Assembly (NCBI RefSeq): GCF_001936625.1
Contig: NZ_MSDU01000014.1
Span: forward strand, 113,241 to 177,240
Direction of reading: 5' to 3'
Source of the DNA: Domibacillus antri
Lineage (GTDB): Bacteria; Bacillota; Bacilli; Bacillales; Domibacillaceae
Length of the DNA stretch: 64,000 nucleotides
The notes under the pieces are model-generated. The model did not search any database. It was given only the letters and a program-made list of their open reading frames with translations, and was not told where the DNA came from. The position numbers were made by a program, and so were the translations under genes. Positions 9,029 through 20,038 of this stretch are shown here, in pieces. Position 1 is the first letter of the stretch; each line of letters opens with the position of its first letter.

Positions 9029-10354
9029 TTATGAGTGTGCCTTCTTTCTAAATTTACTGATAAAAAATCCATCTCCGCCGAAATCGTCCGGAAATACTTG
9101 AATCATTGTCGATTGCGGCTGAATGGAGATATGTTCAAGAGGCTCCGGCTGGAATTCAGGGTGCGCCTTCAGAAAAGCCGCTGCCGTCCCTTCATTTTCT
9201 GCCTTATCAACCGTACAGGTACTGTAGACAAGAACGCCGTTTTCTTTTAACAACGGGACAGCCGCCTCTAAAATATTCAGCTGAATCGCTTGCAGATTGT
9301 CCAGATCCTTTTCTGTTTTCGCATACTTCAAATCTGGTTTTCGCCGGATGACTCCAAGCCCGGAGCAAGGCGCATCAACAAGAATCGCATCAAACGTTTC
9401 ACTTTCAAAGAGCTCGCCGGCCTTGCGTGCATCCTGCTTTTGAACAAGAATGTTTGAAAGCGAAAGACGCTCGGCGTTTTGCGTCACAAGCTTCAATTTA
9501 TGAGCATGAATATCGAGGGCGTCAATTCTCCCTTCTCCATTCATCAGTTCCGCAATATGAGCGGTTTTCCCGCCAGGTGCGGCGCACATATCGAGAATAC
9601 GCTGTCCGGATGAGGCTTCAAGAACAGGGGCGACGAGCATCGAACTTTCATCTTGAATCGAAATGGAACCGTCTTTATAAAGAGAAGATTTGGCGGCATT
9701 TCCTCTGGCGATCCGCACCGCATATGGAGAGACATCCGAAGGGATGGCATAAAATCCTTCTTCTTCCAGTTTTTCAATCGCTTCATCACGTGTCATTTTC
9801 ATTTTATTAACGCGTACTGTCTGGTCAGGTGCGGTCAAATTATGCCGGCACATCGCTTCGGTTTTTTCCGCACCGTATGCGCTTATCCATCGTTTTACAA
9901 GCCAAAGCGGATGACTTGTCTCAACAGAAATACGCTCCGCTTCATCATGGATCGATTTGGTGTCCGGCACCCCCTCGCGCTGAATGGAGCGGAGAACACC
10001 GTTGACCATTCCGGCGATGCCTTTATGACCGCGCTTCTTCGCGATGTTGACCGCTTCATGTATAATGGCCCGCTCCGGTACTTTATCAAGATAGACCATT
10101 TGATAAAGTGATAAACGGAGCAAGTTATGAACCCATCTTTCCGGTTTTTTTTTCAAAAAAGGCGCGAGGTAAAAATCAAGTGTTAATTTTCTTTGGATGG
10201 TCCCATAAGTGATTTCCGTCAACAAGGCGGCATCCCGTCCGGAAATGTCATTTTTTTCAATCGCATTGTTTAACATTAAGTTGCTGTAGGAGCCGCTTTT
10301 TTCCACTGTGTCAATTAAGTCAAGCGCTATTTCGCGCACATTTGCTGTTCCCAT
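9029..10354 (-). CDS. rsmB: 16S rRNA m5C967 methyltransferase RsmB
   Basis: A SAM-dependent methyltransferase with an N-terminal NusB-like helical domain (VREIALDLIDTVEKSG...) and a C-terminal Rossmann domain. SAM-binding sequence DMCAAPGGKTAHIAE and the two Cys motifs DAPCSGLG and YSTCTV are present. A TTG at 10366 is in frame, but the ATG at 10354 is preferred because GGAGAG lies six bases before it. The protein is then 441 residues. It starts one base after the fmt stop. Confidence 0.95.
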   Translation of the reverse strand: MGTANVREIALDLIDTVEKSGSYSNLMLNNAIEKNDISGRDAALLTEITYGTIQRKLTLDFYLAPFLKKKPERWVHNLLRLSLYQMVYLDKVPERAIIHEAVNIAKKRGHKGIAGMVNGVLRSIQREGVPDTKSIHDEAERISVETSHPLWLVKRWISAYGAEKTEAMCRHNLTAPDQTVRVNKMKMTRDEAIEKLEEEGFYAIPSDVSPYAVRIARGNAAKSSLYKDGSISIQDESSMLVAPVLEASSGQRILDMCAAPGGKTAHIAELMNGEGRIDALDIHAHKLKLVTQNAERLSLSNILVQKQDARKAGELFESETFDAILVDAPCSGLGVIRRKPDLKYAKTEKDLDNLQAIQLNILEAAVPLLKENGVLVYSTCTVDKAENEGTAAAFLKAHPEFQPEPLEHISIQPQSTMIQVFPDDFGGDGFFISKFRKKAHS

Positions 10355-10355
10355 T

Positions 10356-11297
10356 TTACTCTCCAAACTTCATGCCGGCTGCAAGTGCAGAACCGGAGCC
10401 GCGTAAATAATCGCGTGCGCTCATGCGTTTTTTGCCTGCCGGCTGTAATTCTTTTATTTTCAAAGATGTATCAGAACCTGTTGACACAATAATCCCGTCC
10501 TGTTCAACCGCTGTAATTGTGCCCGGTTTACCGGCATCACCTTTCACTTTTTCGGCTTTCCAGACTTTCACGACAGCCCCATCAAGTTTTGTATAGGCTA
10601 CTGGCCACGGATGAAGGCCGCGCACCTGATTATACAGCTCTTCCCCGGCTCGGCTCCAGTCGATTTTTTCATCTGAGCGGCGTATGTTCGGCGCAAATGT
10701 TGCTTTCGATTCATCCTGTGGAGTACGGCTCGATTGGCCTGATAAAATGGCTGGAATCGTTTCGGATAAAAGTGAGGCACCGATTTTACTTAATTTATCA
10801 TGAAGGGTCCCTGTATCATCCGTTTCTTCAATCGTAACGGCAGACTGGCTGATAATATCACCGGCATCCAATTTTTCCGCCATATACATAATCGTAATAC
10901 CCGTTTCTTTTTTTCCCTGCAAAATAGCGTAATGAATGGGTGCGCCGCCTCGTAATTCCGGAAGCAGAGACGCATGTACATTGATACAGCCATATACCGG
11001 TGCATCGAGCAGTTCATTAGGCAGCAGCTGTCCATATGCCGCGGTAACGACAAGATCCGGATTCAGCGCCAAAATCTGCTTCAATTCTTCCGATTTAGAC
11101 AGCTTCTCCGGCTGTAAAACAGGCAGCTGGTGTTTTAATGCCGCCTCTTTGACAGGCGGAGGTGTCATCACTTTTTTTCGCCCGACAGGACGGTCCGGCT
11201 GTGTGACGACCGCCAGTATGTCATAACCGTCTTCAATAAGTCTCTCGAGAACGGGAACAGAAAAATCCGGTGTGCCCATAAATACTATTTTTGTCAT
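10356..11297 (-). CDS. fmt: Methionyl-tRNA formyltransferase
   Basis: Formylates Met-tRNA(fMet) with 10-formyl-THF. The protein begins [14 protein letters not shown]. The formyl-THF site is N(V)[14 protein letters not shown], and the C-terminal tRNA-binding OB domain is intact. The reading frame extends far upstream through def, but the ATG at 11297, overlapping the def stop as TAATG, gives the normal 313-residue enzyme. The fmt-def pairing matches the linked jobs of adding and removing formyl. Confidence 0.97.
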   Translation of the reverse strand: MTKIVFMGTPDFSVPVLERLIEDGYDILAVVTQPDRPVGRKKVMTPPPVKEAALKHQLPVLQPEKLSKSEELKQILALNPDLVVTAAYGQLLPNELLDAPVYGCINVHASLLPELRGGAPIHYAILQGKKETGITIMYMAEKLDAGDIISQSAVTIEETDDTGTLHDKLSKIGASLLSETIPAILSGQSSRTPQDESKATFAPNIRRSDEKIDWSRAGEELYNQVRGLHPWPVAYTKLDGAVVKVWKAEKVKGDAGKPGTITAVEQDGIIVSTGSDTSLKIKELQPAGKKRMSARDYLRGSGSALAAGMKFGE

Positions 11298-11779
11298 TAC
11301 GAATCCACCCTTTCCAATTCCTCTGCCGGAATGTATTTCGTTACTTTCGACGTGAATAAAATGCCGTCGAGGTGATCCATTTCGTGAAGGATCGCGCGCG
11401 CTAAAAAGCCTTCCGCCCGAAATGTGTACGGCTGTCCTTTTACATTGAACGCTTTTATTTGAATGACATTCGGACGCGTTACTTCTCCATATAAATCGGG
11501 AAAGCTTAAGCACCCTTCAATATCCGTTTGTTTGCCTGAGGATTCCACCAGCTCGGGATTAATGAGCACGATCAATCCGTGCTCATCCTCCACGTCTACA
11601 ATCGCAAGCCTGATGTCCAGGCCGATCTGCGGCGCGGCTAGTCCGACGCCGTCTGCTTTTATCATCGTTTCCTGCATATCGCGTACAAGACGCTTTAATT
11701 TGCTGTCAAACTGCGTAACCGGACGGCAATTTTTTTCTAAAATCGCCGCCGGATGTTCGACAATCGTTAATACGGTCAT
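11297..11779 (-). CDS. def: Peptide deformylase
   Basis: Removes the formyl group from nascent proteins. The three hallmark motifs are [10 protein letters not shown] (44-53), EGCLSFP with metal ligand C90, and HEMDH with metal ligands H132 and H136 and catalytic E133. It is a 160-residue enzyme like the shorter B. subtilis Def rather than the longer YkrB type. It lies 14 bases after priA and overlaps fmt. Confidence 0.97.
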   Translation of the reverse strand: MTVLTIVEHPAAILEKNCRPVTQFDSKLKRLVRDMQETMIKADGVGLAAPQIGLDIRLAIVDVEDEHGLIVLINPELVESSGKQTDIEGCLSFPDLYGEVTRPNVIQIKAFNVKGQPYTFRAEGFLARAILHEMDHLDGILFTSKVTKYIPAEELERVDS

Positions 11780-11793
11780 CTTCTTCCTCTTTT

Positions 11794-14190
11794 CTACATT
11801 AACACGTATGGATGTATATCAATGGACACCATCAATCCGTTTGATTTGCCCTTTTTTGAATAATGTTCAAGTACTTCTTTTAATACATCGGTCAAGTTTG
11901 GTTCCCGTTTGTATTTTATCAAACATTGCCACCGATATCTATTGTTGATCCGCGCAATGGGCGATGCGACTGGTCCAAGGATGACAGCCGCGGGAGACAA
12001 CGAAGGCGTAATCTTCGTGACGATCTTATTCGCTGCAGAAGCCGCTTCAACTGCTTCTTCATGACTGACTGTAATGAGCGCTAAATAATAAAACGGCGGA
12101 TAGCCGCCCATTTTACGCATCATCATTTCCTGCTGATAAAACGATTCATAATTTTGTTCAGCAGCCAGCTGAATGCTGTAGTGTTCAGGCGTGTACGTCT
12201 GGACGACGACTTCGCCCGGCAGTGTATGGCGCCCGGCGCGTCCGCTCACCTGCGTCAATAGTTGAAATGTTTTCTCTGATGAGCGGAAATCCGGCAAATG
12301 AAGCATCGTGTCTGCACTTAACACACCGACAAGCGTAATATGAGGGAAATCGAGCCCTTTTGCAATCATTTGCGTGCCGAGTAAAATATCCGCTTCTTTA
12401 TCGGCAAATTTACGCAAAAGCCGTTCATGTGCGCCTTTCGTTCCGGTGGTATCGACATCCATTCGAATAATACGCGCTTGCGGCAGCAGTTTTAATAATT
12501 CTTCCTCCACTTTTTGCGTTCCGGTGCCAAAATGGCGGATGTGCTCGCTGCCGCATTCAGGACATACAGACGGCGCCAGTTCTTCATAGCCGCAATAATG
12601 ACATTTCAGCTGATGCCGATGGCGGTGATAAGTCATCGATACATCGCAGTTTGGACATCCTGCCACATATCCGCAGTCGCGGCAAATAATAAAAGAAGAA
12701 TATCCGCGTTTATTTAAAAATAAAACGGTCTGCTCGCCTTTTTCAAGCCGGTCTTTTAATTTATCAAACAGTGACCGGGAAAACATCGACCTGTTTCCTT
12801 CTCGGAGCTCTTCCCTCATATCGACAATATCTACTGCGGGAAGCGGCCGGTCATTGACACGGCTTTCGAGCGAGAGCAATGTGTAAACGCCCTTTTTCGC
12901 ACGTGCATACGTTTCAAGTGAAGGGGTTGCACTTCCCAATATAACAGGGCAATTATAAAACGCCGACCGCTGAATCGCCACGTCGCGTGCGTGATAGCGC
13001 GGATTTTCTTCCTGTTTATAGCTCGTTTCATGTTCTTCATCAATTATAATAAGTCCAATGTTTTGAAACGGCGCGAAAACAGCCGACCGCGCGCCGACGA
13101 CGACTTTTACTTCATTACGGCTGATTTTCCGCCATTCGTCGTACTTTTCACCAATGGAAAGCCCGCTGTGCAAAACCGCAACGTCATTCCCAAAGCGCCG
13201 TTTAAACCGCTCAGTCATTTGCGGTGTCAGGGAAATCTCCGGAACAAGGACAATCGCTTCCTGCCCTTTTTCAATCACGCGGCTGATCGATTGTAAATAA
13301 ATTTCCGTTTTGCCGCTTCCCGTCACCCCATGAAGCAAAAACGTCCCCGATGTCCCTTCATTTATTGCATCGAGAATCGGTGTAATGGCTTCTTTTTGAT
13401 TTTCTGTTAAAACGAGCGGTGTATCCGATTCGAAATCTTGCCCGCTATGCGGATCGCGGTACATTTCTTCCTGCTTTTCCTGCAAATACCCTTTTTCAAT
13501 TAATGCTTTTGCGGTTGCAGATGAAATGCCTGTTTCTTTTAAAGTGAGCCATTGATTTGTCCGCCCTGAAAAAAAAAGCAATGCCTCTTTTTGTTTAACG
13601 GCATTTTTCGCCATAATCTCTACCGTTTCGGACAACTCGGTGTCAGACAGCGTGCATTTGACCATTCTGACCGTTTTTTTTCGGCCTTTGCTTTTGACGG
13701 AATAAATGACTTCCAGTGAGCCATTTTTCACTTCTTTGCGTATATGCGCCAATTTACCGGCATCCGCTGCTTCTTCCCACGGAATTTCTTCCCGGTTGTT
13801 GAATAACGTCTCCATTTCCGGATGAATGGGCTGCTCTCCTGTTTTTCGAATGACTTTCGAATATTTTGCTTTCATCGCGGCCGGCAGCATGACCTGCAAG
13901 GCGGAGATTTTAAAGCAAAGTGATTCTATGGTGAGCCAATCCGCCAGTGACAGAAGCTCCTCATTTAACACCGGCACAATATCCATCGGCTCTATAATCG
14001 GTTTCAGCTTGCGGCCTTCTGTCTCTTCTTTTACATCAAGCACAAACCCCTGTACGTGACGCGGACCGAATGGCACAATAACGCGCATGCCCGGCTGAAT
14101 GACTTCCCGCCAGCGATCCGGTATTTCATAGTCAAACGGGCGGTCTGTCTGCATGGCAGCTACGTCCACAATGACAGAAGCTGTCTTCAT
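11794..14190 (-). CDS. priA: Primosomal replication restart helicase PriA
   Basis: Superfamily 2 3'-5' helicase that reloads the replisome at repaired forks. The N-terminal 3'-end-binding domain is followed by Walker A GVTGSGKT (288-295) and the DEEH box. A zinc-binding region with paired CxxC motifs (CRDC, CPNC, CHYC, CPEC) interrupts the helicase lobes. Motifs V and VI include TQMIAKGLDFP and QVSGRAGR. It has 798 residues, the usual size. The start overlaps the coaBC stop as ATGA. Confidence 0.97.
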   Translation of the reverse strand: MKTASVIVDVAAMQTDRPFDYEIPDRWREVIQPGMRVIVPFGPRHVQGFVLDVKEETEGRKLKPIIEPMDIVPVLNEELLSLADWLTIESLCFKISALQVMLPAAMKAKYSKVIRKTGEQPIHPEMETLFNNREEIPWEEAADAGKLAHIRKEVKNGSLEVIYSVKSKGRKKTVRMVKCTLSDTELSETVEIMAKNAVKQKEALLFFSGRTNQWLTLKETGISSATAKALIEKGYLQEKQEEMYRDPHSGQDFESDTPLVLTENQKEAITPILDAINEGTSGTFLLHGVTGSGKTEIYLQSISRVIEKGQEAIVLVPEISLTPQMTERFKRRFGNDVAVLHSGLSIGEKYDEWRKISRNEVKVVVGARSAVFAPFQNIGLIIIDEEHETSYKQEENPRYHARDVAIQRSAFYNCPVILGSATPSLETYARAKKGVYTLLSLESRVNDRPLPAVDIVDMREELREGNRSMFSRSLFDKLKDRLEKGEQTVLFLNKRGYSSFIICRDCGYVAGCPNCDVSMTYHRHRHQLKCHYCGYEELAPSVCPECGSEHIRHFGTGTQKVEEELLKLLPQARIIRMDVDTTGTKGAHERLLRKFADKEADILLGTQMIAKGLDFPHITLVGVLSADTMLHLPDFRSSEKTFQLLTQVSGRAGRHTLPGEVVVQTYTPEHYSIQLAAEQNYESFYQQEMMMRKMGGYPPFYYLALITVSHEEAVEAASAANKIVTKITPSLSPAAVILGPVASPIARINNRYRWQCLIKYKREPNLTDVLKEVLEHYSKKGKSNGLMVSIDIHPYVLM

Positions 14191-15392
14191 TCTGCCTCAC
14201 CCATCCGCTCGATCGCTTCTGTTAAAATGTGAAATGCTGCTTCTTTTTTCGACATCTTATTAAATTCTTTATGGGAGCCGTCCCGGTGGAAAATGGTAAT
14301 GATATTTGTATCGCCGCCAAATCCAGCACCGGTCTGCTTCACATTGTTTGCGACAATCATATCCGCATTTTTCGACTCCAGTTTTCTTTTCGCATACATC
14401 TCCAGGTTGTTTGTTTCCGCCGCAAAACCAATTAAAAACTGTTGCTCTTTTCGCTCACCCAGTGTTTTTAAAATATCTCGCGTACGTTCAAGTTCAAGAG
14501 ACAGTCCGCTATCCTGTTTTTTCATTTTCTGATCATGAACGAGTTTCGGCCGGTAATCGGCGACAGCGGCTGTTTTCACAATGATATCCGCTTCGCTGTA
14601 GGACGCCATCACCGCTTCAAACATGTCCTCAGCACTTTCCACATTTTTAATGGTTACACCAGAAGGCGGATCAATCGCCACCGGACCTGAAATAAGCTCC
14701 ACATCAGCCCCCAGATCACGGGCTGCTTCCGCAACGGCATAGCCCATTTTACCGGTTGAGCGGTTTGTAAAAAAACGGACCGGGTCCACCGCTTCACGCG
14801 TTGGTCCGGCTGTAACAATCACTTTTTTCCCTGCGAGCGGTTTATGTTTCTCCCGGATAAAATAATCTGCCGCAAGAGCGGCGATGACTTCTGGCTCTTC
14901 CATACGTCCTTTTCCCGTATAACCGCAGGCAAGGTACCCTTCTCCCGGTTCAATAAAACGGTACCCAAAAGATTTCAGCGTATCCATATTTTTTTGCACG
15001 GCTGGATGGGCATACATATGAACATTCATCGCAGGCGCGATCCATTTTGGCGCTGTACCGGCAAGCAAAACGGTCGACACCATATCATCCGCGATACCAT
15101 TGGCCATTTTAGCGATCAAATTGGCTGTTGCCGGAGCGGCAATGACAAGATCCGCCCAGTCCGCAATGTCAATGTGCGCAATTTTGGCCGGATCCTTCTC
15201 ATCAAATGTATCCGTATAAACAGGCTGGCTGGATAAAGCCTGAAATGTAACCGGTGTAACAAATTTTTGTGCCGACTCGGTCATCACGACTTTCACTTCC
15301 GCACCGGCCTGTTTTAATTTGCTTGTCAGCGCCGCCGCTTTATAAACCGCAATTCCTCCGCTGACGCAAAGCAAAATATGTTTACCATTCAT
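14187..15392 (-). CDS. coaBC: Bifunctional phosphopantothenoylcysteine decarboxylase / phosphopantothenate-cysteine ligase
   Basis: Catalyses two consecutive steps of coenzyme A synthesis. The N-terminal CoaC flavoprotein domain shows GGIAVYKAA, the FMN-contact APATANLIAKMANG and PAMNVHMY. The C-terminal CoaB ligase domain begins near KKVIVTAGPTREAVDPVR and contains FTNRSTGKMG. The 401-residue length is typical. The start aligns with B. subtilis CoaBC. A GGAGG also precedes a four-codon out-of-frame ORF immediately upstream. Confidence 0.96.
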   Translation of the reverse strand: MNGKHILLCVSGGIAVYKAAALTSKLKQAGAEVKVVMTESAQKFVTPVTFQALSSQPVYTDTFDEKDPAKIAHIDIADWADLVIAAPATANLIAKMANGIADDMVSTVLLAGTAPKWIAPAMNVHMYAHPAVQKNMDTLKSFGYRFIEPGEGYLACGYTGKGRMEEPEVIAALAADYFIREKHKPLAGKKVIVTAGPTREAVDPVRFFTNRSTGKMGYAVAEAARDLGADVELISGPVAIDPPSGVTIKNVESAEDMFEAVMASYSEADIIVKTAAVADYRPKLVHDQKMKKQDSGLSLELERTRDILKTLGERKEQQFLIGFAAETNNLEMYAKRKLESKNADMIVANNVKQTGAGFGGDTNIITIFHRDGSHKEFNKMSKKEAAFHILTEAIERMGEAE

Positions 15393-15434
15393 CCATGTAT
15401 CCTCCGTTCAATCGTTCTTTACCAATATGATAGC

Positions 15435-15470
15435 ATAAAAAAAGAAAAGGCCGGTGTGAGCCGCCCTTTT
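15435..15470 (-). terminator. Probable terminator between rpoZ and coaBC
   Basis: Minus-strand hairpin AAAAGGGCGG / CCGGCCTTTT (one mismatch, six-base loop) followed by CTTTTTTT. It lies in the 93-base gap after rpoZ, so remA-gmk-rpoZ probably forms one transcript and coaBC onward another, with some read-through possible. Confidence 0.75.
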
Positions 15471-15485
15471 ACCTTCATCCTTTAT

Positions 15486-15712
15486 TTACACTTCATCTGA
15501 ATACGTTTCATTTAAATCTTTCTTTTTCATCACAAGCTCATCCGCATAAATTTCTTCCAGCGCTTTGCCGACAAATTTATGAGACTGGTATGAAGGTAAT
15601 ACTTCTGATCCCCTGTTTTCCTGCATAAAGCGCGCGCGTTTTGCGGCAACGCTGACGAGCGAGTATTTTGAATCGATTTTAGTCAGTAAATTATCAATTG
15701 ATGGATATAACA

Positions 15713-15713
<1 letters not shown>
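15486..15713 (-). CDS. rpoZ: RNA polymerase omega subunit
   Basis: A 75-residue omega protein with [19 protein letters not shown] and [12 protein letters not shown], matching B. subtilis RpoZ. It assists beta-prime folding and assembly. The gmk stop overlaps its start as TAATG. The acidic C-terminal tail is a few residues longer than in B. subtilis. Confidence 0.95.
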
Positions 15714-16596
<883 letters not shown>

Positions 16597-16645
16597 CGTC
16601 TTAAATCCCCTTTGTCAATCTAATCCGTTCTTGCATACTTAAAGC

Positions 16646-16654
16646 ATTATATCA
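16646..16654 (-). promoter_or_regulatory. Extended -10 promoter of the remA operon
   Basis: Minus-strand TGATATAAT, a perfect TATAAT preceded by the TGn extension. No good -35 is seen 17 bases upstream, which is common for extended -10 promoters. It is about 50 bases upstream of remA in the 167-base gap divergent with rqcH. Confidence 0.55.
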
Positions 16655-16763
16655 TATTTTCTCCGAATATTGCTTAAAAAATAAGCGGACCGCAAATTTA
16701 CCTAATCTTTCTTCATCGTGATATGATAAATAAATAGGTATGTTAGAAAAGGGAGTATGATGT

Positions 16764-18467
16764 ATGGCATTTGATGGATTATTCACGAAGGCAATGGTCG
16801 AAGAATTAAATGAAGCGCTCACCGGCGGGAGGGTCAATAAAATTTACCAGCCGTATAAAAATGAAGCAATGATGGTCATTCGGGCGCGCGGGAAAAACAA
16901 TAAGCTTCTTTTATCCGCCCATCCTTCATACGCACGTGTCCAGCTGACGGATACGGTACAGGACAACCCGTCTGAACCGCCGCTGTTTTGTATGATGATG
17001 CGCAAACATTTGGATGGCGCCATCTTAGAAAACATTCAACAGAACGGTCTTGATCGGACCATTGTATTGGAGTTTAAAGGAAAAAATGAAATCGGCGACA
17101 TTTCCTATAAACAGCTGTACGTTGAAATTATGGGACGCCACAGCAACATCATTCTTGTTGATAAAGAAAAGGGGACAATCATTGACAGCATTAAGCACGT
17201 ACCACCTGTATTAAACAGCTTCCGGACGATTTTACCGGGATCATTGTACGTGGACCCGCCTGCGCAAAACAAAAAAAATCCGCTGACAGCTGATATACAG
17301 TCGGTTGCACAGTCCATTGATTTTAACGCCGGAAAAATCGGCAAACAGCTCGTTGCCGCCTTTGAAGGAATGTCTCCTCTCATCAGTAATGAGGTTGTTG
17401 CCCGCGCCGGACTTGCGAACCGCGAAACGATTCCGCCCGCTTTTGTAGAAGTGATGAAGCCTTTGCGCGAACTTGCGTATAATCCGGTGATGATCGACGA
17501 CGGCTCGAAAACGTATTTTTATATGGTGGACCTGCCTCATTTGCAAGGCGACAGGACGGCTTTTGACACGTTATCTGCACTTCTTGACCGTTATTATTTC
17601 GGCAAAGCAGAACGTGACCGTGTCCGTCAGCAGGCAAACGATCTTGAACGCTTAATCAGCAACGAACTGCAAAAAAACTGGTCGAAAATAAAGAAGCTGG
17701 AGCGGACGCTTGAAGAAGCGGAAAACGCCGGTGAATATCAGCGGCTCGGTGAATTGCTGACAGCCAATTTGTTCATGGTGAAAAAAGGCATGACGGAAAT
17801 AGAGGTATTAAATTATTACGATGAAAACGGCGCGATGGTGACGATTCCCCTTGATCCGCAAAAAAACCCGTCAGACAATGCGCAAAAGTACTTTTCACGT
17901 TATCAAAAAGCAAAAAATGCGATTTTGGTGGTTCAAGAGCAGATTGAACTAACAAAAAACGAAATCCGCTATTTTGAAGCACTCCTGCAGCAGCTTGAAT
18001 CGGCTTCTCCACGCGATATTGAAGAAATCCGGGAAGAGCTGGCGGACGAAGGCTACGTGAAAGCACGACATGTGAAAAAGAAAAAGAAAATGGAAAAACC
18101 GTCCATTGAAGAGTATGTATCCTCTGACGGCACGCTTATTCACGCCGGCAAAAACAACCGTCAAAATGATTACTTAACAAACAAATTTGCGCGCCGCGAT
18201 GATATTTGGCTCCATACGAAAGACATCCCCGGCTCACACGTTGTCATCCGCTCGGACGAACCGTCTGACGAGACGATATTAGAAGCCGCAATGATCGCCG
18301 CCTACTATAGTAAAGCAAAAGAGTCCTCATCCGTACCGGTGGATTATACAAAAGTGCGCCACGTAAAAAAACCATCCGGCGCCAAGCCTGGTTTTGTGAT
18401 CTACGACCAGCAGCACACCGTTTACGTGACACCGGATGAAGGCAAAGTGATGGAAATGAAGAAATAA
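16764..18467 (+). CDS. rqcH: Ribosome quality control factor RqcH (NEMF/Rqc2 family, YloA/FbpA)
   Basis: Binds stalled 50S subunits carrying peptidyl-tRNA and recruits tRNA-Ala to add C-terminal alanine tails that mark the peptide for degradation. It has an N-terminal NFACT-N domain, a long central coiled coil (about residues 280-430) and an NFACT-R domain with DDIWLHTKDIPGSHVVI. The essential Asp-Arg pair is present as D97-R98. The older name is fibronectin-binding protein. It is 567 residues, on the plus strand, divergent from remA. The start has GGGAG upstream. Confidence 0.95.
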   Translation: MAFDGLFTKAMVEELNEALTGGRVNKIYQPYKNEAMMVIRARGKNNKLLLSAHPSYARVQLTDTVQDNPSEPPLFCMMMRKHLDGAILENIQQNGLDRTIVLEFKGKNEIGDISYKQLYVEIMGRHSNIILVDKEKGTIIDSIKHVPPVLNSFRTILPGSLYVDPPAQNKKNPLTADIQSVAQSIDFNAGKIGKQLVAAFEGMSPLISNEVVARAGLANRETIPPAFVEVMKPLRELAYNPVMIDDGSKTYFYMVDLPHLQGDRTAFDTLSALLDRYYFGKAERDRVRQQANDLERLISNELQKNWSKIKKLERTLEEAENAGEYQRLGELLTANLFMVKKGMTEIEVLNYYDENGAMVTIPLDPQKNPSDNAQKYFSRYQKAKNAILVVQEQIELTKNEIRYFEALLQQLESASPRDIEEIREELADEGYVKARHVKKKKKMEKPSIEEYVSSDGTLIHAGKNNRQNDYLTNKFARRDDIWLHTKDIPGSHVVIRSDEPSDETILEAAMIAAYYSKAKESSSVPVDYTKVRHVKKPSGAKPGFVIYDQQHTVYVTPDEGKVMEMKK

Positions 18468-18481
18468 TAGCTTACTAAAAG

Positions 18482-18520
18482 AAAAGGGATATCTCAAAAA
18501 CTCATTGAGACATCCCTTTT
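18482..18520. terminator. Bidirectional terminator after rqcH
   Basis: Near-perfect hairpin AAAAGGGAT-TCTCA / TGAGA-ATCCCTTTT with a nine-base loop and T-rich flanks on both sides. It ends rqcH and probably also stops pyrE transcripts arriving from the right, because no closer terminator follows pyrE. Confidence 0.85.
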
Positions 18521-18530
18521 CATTTTTATA

Positions 18531-18680
18531 GCCGGATTTCTTGCACTTTGAGCCGAATTTTCTGATGTTGGGCCGGTTTTCTTGTCATGCAGGCCGAATT
18601 TTCATCATTTCGGCCTCCATGAGGCAGAATCCGGCTTTCCTTTCGATAAATCGGCCGAAATGGCTCTGAATCCGGCCGTT
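18531..18680. repeat. Phased 20-21 bp GCC-anchored intergenic repeat
   Basis: GCC/GGC anchors recur near 18531, 18552, 18572, 18593, 18613, 18634, 18654 and 18675, spaced 20 or 21 bases. The first four units read GCCGRATTTTC-like on the plus strand, for example GCCGGATTTC and GCCGAATTTTC. The later ones carry the reverse complement (GAATCCGGC, AAATCGGCC). The flip occurs at a small hairpin GCCTC-CAT-GAGGC (18613-18625). It lies between convergent rqcH and pyrE and does not encode a plausible protein. Confidence 0.75.
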
Positions 18681-18702
18681 CCTCCATACTTGTTCGACCT
18701 CT

Positions 18703-19329
18703 TTATTTCGTCCCCCATGCATCTGGGTTTTGCTTCCATTGTTTCAAAGTTTCGATGTCGCCCGATTCAACGTAGTTTTTGTCAGCCGCCACTTCAATTA
18801 ATGCGTCATAGTCACTGAGCGCCGCAGCCTGTAAATTCGCTTCTGAAAGGCATTTGTCGCCTTTTGGGAGCCCATATGTAAAGATGGCAGCAACCCCGAG
18901 AACGTCGCAGCCTGCCGCGCGTAATGCTTCCGCTGCTGTGATGGCGCTCCCGCCCGTTGAAATTAAATCTTCAATAACAACGACTTTTGCTCCTTTTTCC
19001 ACTTTACCTTCAATTTGATTCCCTTTACCGTGCTCTTTCGCTTTCGAGCGGACGTAGCACATCGGCAAATTCAGCACGTCTGATACCCATGCGGCATGCG
19101 GAATTCCCGCTGTCGCTGTTCCGGCAACGATTTCCGCTTCCGGGTAATGTTCTTTAATTAATTCCGCCAGCCCGGCGGCGATTTTTTGACGGGTTTCCGG
19201 ATACGACAACGTTAAGCGGTTGTCGCAATAGATTGGCGACTTCATGCCGGATGACCATGTAAAAGGATCGTTCGGCTGCAAATACACCGCGCGGATTTTC
19301 AACAATTCTTCTGCAATTTCTTTTTTCAT
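18703..19329 (-). CDS. pyrE: Orotate phosphoribosyltransferase
   Basis: Converts orotate and PRPP to OMP. The PRPP-binding loop [14 protein letters not shown] is clear. The frame opens further upstream, but the ATG at 19329, overlapping the pyrF stop as ATGA, gives the normal 208-residue enzyme starting [17 protein letters not shown]. It is the last gene of the pyr operon. In B. subtilis a cysH sulfate-assimilation operon follows. Here the operon runs into the phased repeat and rqcH. Confidence 0.97.
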   Translation of the reverse strand: MKKEIAEELLKIRAVYLQPNDPFTWSSGMKSPIYCDNRLTLSYPETRQKIAAGLAELIKEHYPEAEIVAGTATAGIPHAAWVSDVLNLPMCYVRSKAKEHGKGNQIEGKVEKGAKVVVIEDLISTGGSAITAAEALRAAGCDVLGVAAIFTYGLPKGDKCLSEANLQAAALSDYDALIEVAADKNYVESGDIETLKQWKQNPDAWGTK

Positions 19330-20038
19330 TGAGCTTGTCCTCCCCACAGTGCTTTTACATGATGATAGGAAGCGACTGGATCGTCTGCTTTCGTAACGGG
19401 ACGGCCGACGACGATCATGGTTGAACCCATTTTCCGTGCTTCATGAGGATCAGCAATACGCTGCTGATCATCTGTGCTGCCGTCTTTCAAACGGATGCCC
19501 GGCGTCACTTTATAAAAGTCTTCTCCGCACGCCTCACAAATGATGGAAGCTTCAAGAACCGAACAGACAACGCCGTCACAGCCTGCCTCTTTCGCTTTTT
19601 TCGCATAATGAAGGACGGACTCTTGAAGAGGCACCGAAATTAATTGGTCTTCCTGCATTGCTTCTTCAGATGTCGATGTCAATTGTGTCACCGCAAGCAA
19701 AACCGGACGTTTTCCGTCTTTTGCGCCTTCATCCAATCCTTCACGCGCCGCTTTCATCATTTGAACGCCGCCTGCGGCATGGACATTCACCATATCCACT
19801 CCGAGTGCTGCGAGTCCTTTCATCGCCTGCTTGACCGTATTTGGAATATCATGAAGTTTCAAATCAAGAAAAATGCGGTGATTCATTTCTTTTAACCGTT
19901 CAATGATAAACGGGCCATTCTGCAAATAAAGTTCCATGCCGACTTTCACATACAGCTGCTCCTGCTTAAACGGTTTGAGAAATGCTTCCGTCTGCTCCCA
20001 TGAAGGGAAATCGAGTGCAATAATTGGTTCTTTCTCCA

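Noticed and set aside
15393..15410. GGAGG followed by a four-codon ORF just before coaBC
   Set aside because: Too short to judge. The ribosome-binding site can serve coaBC itself a few bases further on.
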